From an uncultured Chloroflexota bacterium (lineage in GTDB: Bacteria > Chloroflexota > Anaerolineae > Anaerolineales > Anaerolineaceae), in the NCBI GenBank assembly GCA_902786265.1, contig CADACE010000037.1, positions 1-64,000 on the forward strand: a DNA stretch of 64,000 nt, given 5' to 3'. Under the pieces are notes generated by a model. The model was not told where the DNA came from and ran no database searches. It was given only the letters and a program-made list of their open reading frames with translations. This document shows, one piece after another, positions 60,840-64,000 of the stretch; within the stretch, counting starts at the first letter, position 1, and every line of letters begins with the position of its first letter. Position numbers and translations under genes: made by a program.

Positions 60840-62602
60840 TTCCCTGTAGGATAAAAATTTCCATTTGGAGCTTGGTAAAAGCCAGGATAAAACATCGTAC
60901 CATCAGATTTTTTAGTCCCAACATATCCATTTTGGATAAGTTCTTGTTCTGTATATCCATCTTGTTTACCTGTAAGGGGTGTAGGAGTTTGGGATCCATT
61001 CGTTTTTCCTGATACAGTAATAGTACACTCTGCGACAATTTCATCACGATCATTCCGTAAATAGAGTTTTCCTGTTCCAGATTTGATTCCTGTAATAATT
61101 ACTGTGCTCGAATTCTTATTAGTTGTTGAAAAAACACCATATTTTTCCGGAATATATGTGTAAACGGCATAACTTGGTGTTGAAAAGTGTAATTCCACAC
61201 TCTCTCCGACCTCAATATTTAGTTTTTCTGTCTCAAAAGACCATGCTGAAACCGTTGTCGGAGTACTTGTTGGTTTTTTAGTCGCAGTTGGTTTGGGTGT
61301 TCTGGTTATGCTAACTTTTGTACTGGTTGGTATTGTTATCTTTTTTTGTGCGGGTATTACTTTTATTGTACATGTATCTACCAATTGTTTTTTGCTATTA
61401 TACATATAGACATGAGCAATACCAACTTTTAACCCCTTTACAGAAAATCTGTTTGGAGAGATGGATGCTTCTAAATAATCATGATCATAAGAATATGTAT
61501 ATTTCTTATTGTCCGGCAATTTATAACCCAAATAAATAACTTTGCCAACTTCTACTTCCATGTTTTTCTTAGTAAAAATAGAATTTCCGGAAGACGCAAT
61601 ACTGGTCGGCTTAGCAGTTTTCTGTACTGAACTCGTTGTTTGATAGTTTGAAGAACTTCTATTTGTGGAGGATGATTTGTTATCTGTTGAACATGTCGAT
61701 AGTAAATAAAATAGCAAAATGAAAGAAATAGCAATAAAGATTATCTTTCTACCCTCATTGGAAGAATCATTTCCAGAAGAAGACGGATAATTATTCTTAT
61801 TGTTATAATTGGATGTTTCTCTTCTATTTGTGTTTTGTGAATTTGAATAACTGGTTTGACTATAGGTAGCGGTTTTATGAAAATTTGTTTTCTGTTCTGA
61901 TGTTGTATATGAGGGGTTTGAATTGTTATTAGCTTTTGACTGATATGACGTATTTGAACCGGAAGATTGCTTATGCGATTCATTTACGCTCGTTCCTTTA
62001 TTAGTAGATGTTGCTCCGGATTTTTGGTAATTTGTGGATCCAGACGATGTTTGATTATTTGAATTCCCATTTTTTGCGCTGAATTTTACGAGAATACGCA
62101 AGAGATAGTCGTACCTCTCCTTTAGATTAGGATCAGACAATATCGAAAATGCAAATGTTATCTTTCGAATTTTTTCTCTGGCATTGGGAACCAAACTGGT
62201 ACTGGGATTATATTTTTCAGATAAATCTTTATAAGCTCTTTTTATTTCTTCTAAACTTGCAAAAAGATTAAGATCAAGTTCTGTATATAAATTATTGTCT
62301 ACATCCACAGGATCAGTAAAAAAATCCTGATTGTTTGTTCTTGTGTTTGGCTTATTTGGTGAATCAGATTTTCTCGTATTTAAATTGGCAATAAACGAAT
62401 CATACTTGGCACGCTGAAGCGGATCATTTAGTATTTCATATGCTGCATTGATTTTTTGAAATCTCTGTTGAGAATCAGGAGCATGATAGATGTCAGGATG
62501 ATATTTCTTTGCGGCTGCATGGTAGGCCTTTTTAATTTCTTCCTGAGTAGCTTCAGAAGAAACTTCCAATATTGCGTAAAGATCATCAGAAACATCAATC
62601 AT
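60836..62602 (-). CDS. Membrane protein with two J-domains, low-complexity linker and two Ig-like domains
   Basis: 588 residues when started at ATG 62602-62600 (a frame from 62668 would overlap the divergent gene). First J-domain (about 7-68) has a normal HPD (KKYHPDIYH). Second J-domain (about 98-165) has NPS instead (SEKYNPSTS), so it should not stimulate DnaK. A Ser/Thr/Asn/Gln-rich linker (about 180-290) leads to one membrane helix (about 295-315, IIFIAISFILLFYLLSTC), placing J-domains in the cytosol and two outer Ig-like beta domains (MEVEVGKVIYLGYKLPDNKK; LNIEVGESVELHFSTPS), joined by a TPKPTATKKPTSTPT linker. No known family has this layout to my knowledge. Confidence 0.85.
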   Translation of the reverse strand: MIDVSDDLYAILEVSSEATQEEIKKAYHAAAKKYHPDIYHAPDSQQRFQKINAAYEILNDPLQRAKYDSFIANLNTRKSDSPNKPNTRTNNQDFFTDPVDVDNNLYTELDLNLFASLEEIKRAYKDLSEKYNPSTSLVPNAREKIRKITFAFSILSDPNLKERYDYLLRILVKFSAKNGNSNNQTSSGSTNYQKSGATSTNKGTSVNESHKQSSGSNTSYQSKANNNSNPSYTTSEQKTNFHKTATYSQTSYSNSQNTNRRETSNYNNKNNYPSSSGNDSSNEGRKIIFIAISFILLFYLLSTCSTDNKSSSTNRSSSNYQTTSSVQKTAKPTSIASSGNSIFTKKNMEVEVGKVIYLGYKLPDNKKYTYSYDHDYLEASISPNRFSVKGLKVGIAHVYMYNSKKQLVDTCTIKVIPAQKKITIPTSTKVSITRTPKPTATKKPTSTPTTVSAWSFETEKLNIEVGESVELHFSTPSYAVYTYIPEKYGVFSTTNKNSSTVIITGIKSGTGKLYLRNDRDEIVAECTITVSGKTNGSQTPTPLTGKQDGYTEQELIQNGYVGTKKSDGTMFYPGFYQAPNGNFYPTGN

Positions 62603-62604
62603 GT

Positions 62605-62640
62605 TATAATTAAACCACATTTCTATAATGTGGAAACGTG
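62605..62640. promoter_or_regulatory. Divergent promoter and palindrome between the J-domain gene and gene B
   Basis: CCACAT-TTCTAT-AATGTGG (62614-62633 region) is an inverted repeat over a plus-strand TATAAT (62624-62629). It lies between two divergent starts and may coordinate both. Confidence 0.5.
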
Positions 62641-62656
62641 ATTTTAGGAGCAATTT

Positions 62657-63553
62657 GTGAGATATCAATTATCCAGCTTTAAACAAAATTTTTTTGATTT
62701 AATGCGTTGTGCTCCGGATTATTCTATGGCCAATCACGTTTTTAAAACGACAATTGATAATACAGAAATAGTCGCTAAGGCAAACTACCTTGATCATATA
62801 ACTTCCATTACCATCAAAACACAACTTAGCACTGGCTTATTCGCATCGAATACTATCAAGAAAAAGCAATTGGAGACTCATATCAAAAGCTATGTGATGT
62901 CCATTGGATGTCTGATAAATATGGATTCGTTTGAAATCCAAATGGTCATTGAAAATATGATCAGAACAATTCCATACTCTGGAAAAGGAGTAAAAAGTGA
63001 ACAGCACCAAATTAAAGACGGATGGGAAGTAACCATAAGCATTCCAATTTCCGACTTTGAAACTCGTCTGCATGAATATAATAATTCAATATCAAAAATA
63101 AAAAGGATTCCACCAGTTGAAACATTTGAGGCTATGTTTTCTGCAGAGTCTTTTATATATAATTTAAACAGAAACCTTCAAGTTCTTGAACCTAATGGCA
63201 TAAAAATCACTGAAGTTAATTTGGGAGAAATAGAAAGCACACCAATTTTGTTTGCACAGTTTTCAAACGACACCATCATTTTTCTTCAATTGGATTCCGA
63301 TTATAAACATCTAAACAGTGTTAATATGATAAAAATGAAAGATGAGTCTATAACATCATTTACACATAAAGAAACTGCCGCATTATTATGTTTTATTCCG
63401 GATCAAGTAAATGCAGCTACAATCTTTTTGAAAAATTTTATTAACGATAAAATTGAGTTACCAATCATGAGAAAAGGTGTTACAAAAAAAATCGGCATAC
63501 TTCAGCATCATGATCCAGAAGAATATATATTTGAAATCCATGGAAGCCTATAA
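62657..63553 (+). CDS. Hypothetical protein, member B of the unrecognised family
   Basis: 298 residues from GTG 62657, six bases after AGGAG. Not recognised. Residues about 30-130 repeat the layout of member A: HVFKTTIDNTEIVAKANYL, HITSITIKTQLSTGLF, helix KKQLETHIKSYVMSIGCL, helix DSFEIQMVIENMIRTIP, hairpin around GWEVTISIPISDFE. A C-terminal domain of about 150 residues follows (two more beta-rich sections; IIFLQLDSDYKHLN; PDQVNAATIFLKNFIN). Divergent from the J-domain gene. Confidence 0.8.
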   Translation: MRYQLSSFKQNFFDLMRCAPDYSMANHVFKTTIDNTEIVAKANYLDHITSITIKTQLSTGLFASNTIKKKQLETHIKSYVMSIGCLINMDSFEIQMVIENMIRTIPYSGKGVKSEQHQIKDGWEVTISIPISDFETRLHEYNNSISKIKRIPPVETFEAMFSAESFIYNLNRNLQVLEPNGIKITEVNLGEIESTPILFAQFSNDTIIFLQLDSDYKHLNSVNMIKMKDESITSFTHKETAALLCFIPDQVNAATIFLKNFINDKIELPIMRKGVTKKIGILQHHDPEEYIFEIHGSL

Positions 63554-63607
63554 AGAGTTTATTTGTAAATTGAATGATTATTTGAATTAGAAAAAAAGGA
63601 GGTAATT

Positions 63608-64000
63608 ATGAATAAGAATATTACATTATCTGCAATGAACATAAAAAACAAATCCAAAATATTTCATTTAGATATGATAGCAGACAAACCTGGAAATAAT
63701 TCCTACGTTATAAAATACAAAAATGGAACAACGATAAATATTTCAGCTTCGGATTTAGGTTGGGTTACCTCAATTGAAGTTAATAATGATTTGGCTCATA
63801 GCTTATTTTCATCAGTAACGCCAAAGCTTGAGGAATTTTATAAAGTATTTTATTATTCTGCGCTTGAATTTATTGCTTTTACCAAAAACGAATTACAAAA
63901 CATTATTACTCAATTAGACTCAAATAGTTCTGTTATTTATAGAGGAATTATATGTACTCAAACAAGAATGGGTAAACAGGGTAAAACTATTACTATTAGA
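63608..64000 (+). CDS. Hypothetical protein, member C of the unrecognised family, cut by window edge
   Basis: 131 codons from ATG 63608 behind AAAGGAGG, open at the right edge. It has the same order: NSYVIKYKNGTTINISAS, WVTSIEVNNDLAHSLFSS, helix PKLEEFYKVFYYSALEFIA, helix TKNELQNIITQL, hairpin VIYRGIICTQTR...GKTITIR. Its N-terminus (first 40 residues) is an extra strand-rich part. It starts 54 bases after member B, so B and C form an operon. Confidence 0.78.
   Translation, partial: MNKNITLSAMNIKNKSKIFHLDMIADKPGNNSYVIKYKNGTTINISASDLGWVTSIEVNNDLAHSLFSSVTPKLEEFYKVFYYSALEFIAFTKNELQNIITQLDSNSSVIYRGIICTQTRMGKQGKTITIR

Overview
The window looks like a chromosome segment of a Gram-positive-like or monoderm anaerobe, most likely a member of Chloroflexota (class Anaerolineae). 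This is inferred from long Thr/Pro-rich (TPTxT) linkers joined to SH3b domains, a zinc-ribbon Ser/Thr kinase, a CIRCE-controlled hrcA-grpE-dnaK-dnaJ-prmA cluster, zinc-type S14, S4 and L36, and an rplQ-truA-rplM-rpsI tail on the ribosomal cluster. There is no rRNA or marker search behind this placement. No tRNA, rRNA, CRISPR array, IS transposase or prophage gene was recognised.

Region by region: 1-8.8 kb is an accessory stretch: a cut-off unknown gene, heptanucleotide tandem repeats, a DUF4157 protein with a second zincin motif, a REP-like 20-bp inverted repeat, an SGNH/MBOAT acylation pair, a dinJ-yafQ toxin-antitoxin pair whose toxin is frameshifted in an A9 run, an ATP-pyrophosphatase-only GMP synthase and a GNAT acetyltransferase. 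9.0-17.9 kb holds a large membrane kinase with fifteen 14-residue repeats, then the CIRCE heat-shock operon. 17.9-24.4 kb holds, mostly on the minus strand, nagB, glmM, an aquaporin, ybaK and a DUF3048 lipoprotein-like gene, then a plus-strand NYN-LOTUS protein and a small oxidoreductase-like gene. 24.4-40.7 kb holds an HtrA protease, a membrane glycosyltransferase-like protein, a four-gene peptide ABC transporter without a binding protein, a C26 peptidase, a folK-folP fusion, a ROK kinase, an SH3b membrane protein, a STAS protein, a PHP phosphoesterase, a secreted M4 metallopeptidase and a small membrane protein.

41.0-57.6 kb is one nearly continuous ribosomal-protein/secY/adk/map/rpoA cluster. 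It starts at rplC, without rpsJ, behind a structured leader of about 240 nt. It lacks infA at the usual place, and rpsC is out of frame near codon 21. 57.6-60.3 kb holds a decayed HTH fragment, a HIRAN protein and an orphan Liv-type binding protein whose promoter is followed at once by a terminator-like hairpin.

60.3-64.0 kb is visibly more AT-rich. It carries a membrane protein with two J-domains (the second lacking HPD), surrounded by three unrecognised proteins that seem to share one fold and continue past the window edge. This block is the best candidate here for an undescribed system.

The genes fall into a stable housekeeping core (protein folding, ribosome, amino-sugar entry to cell wall, folate) set between repeat-rich accessory patches. 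Several intergenic gaps carry the same kind of 7-bp tandem repeats or REP-like hairpins, which suggests genome-wide repeat families.
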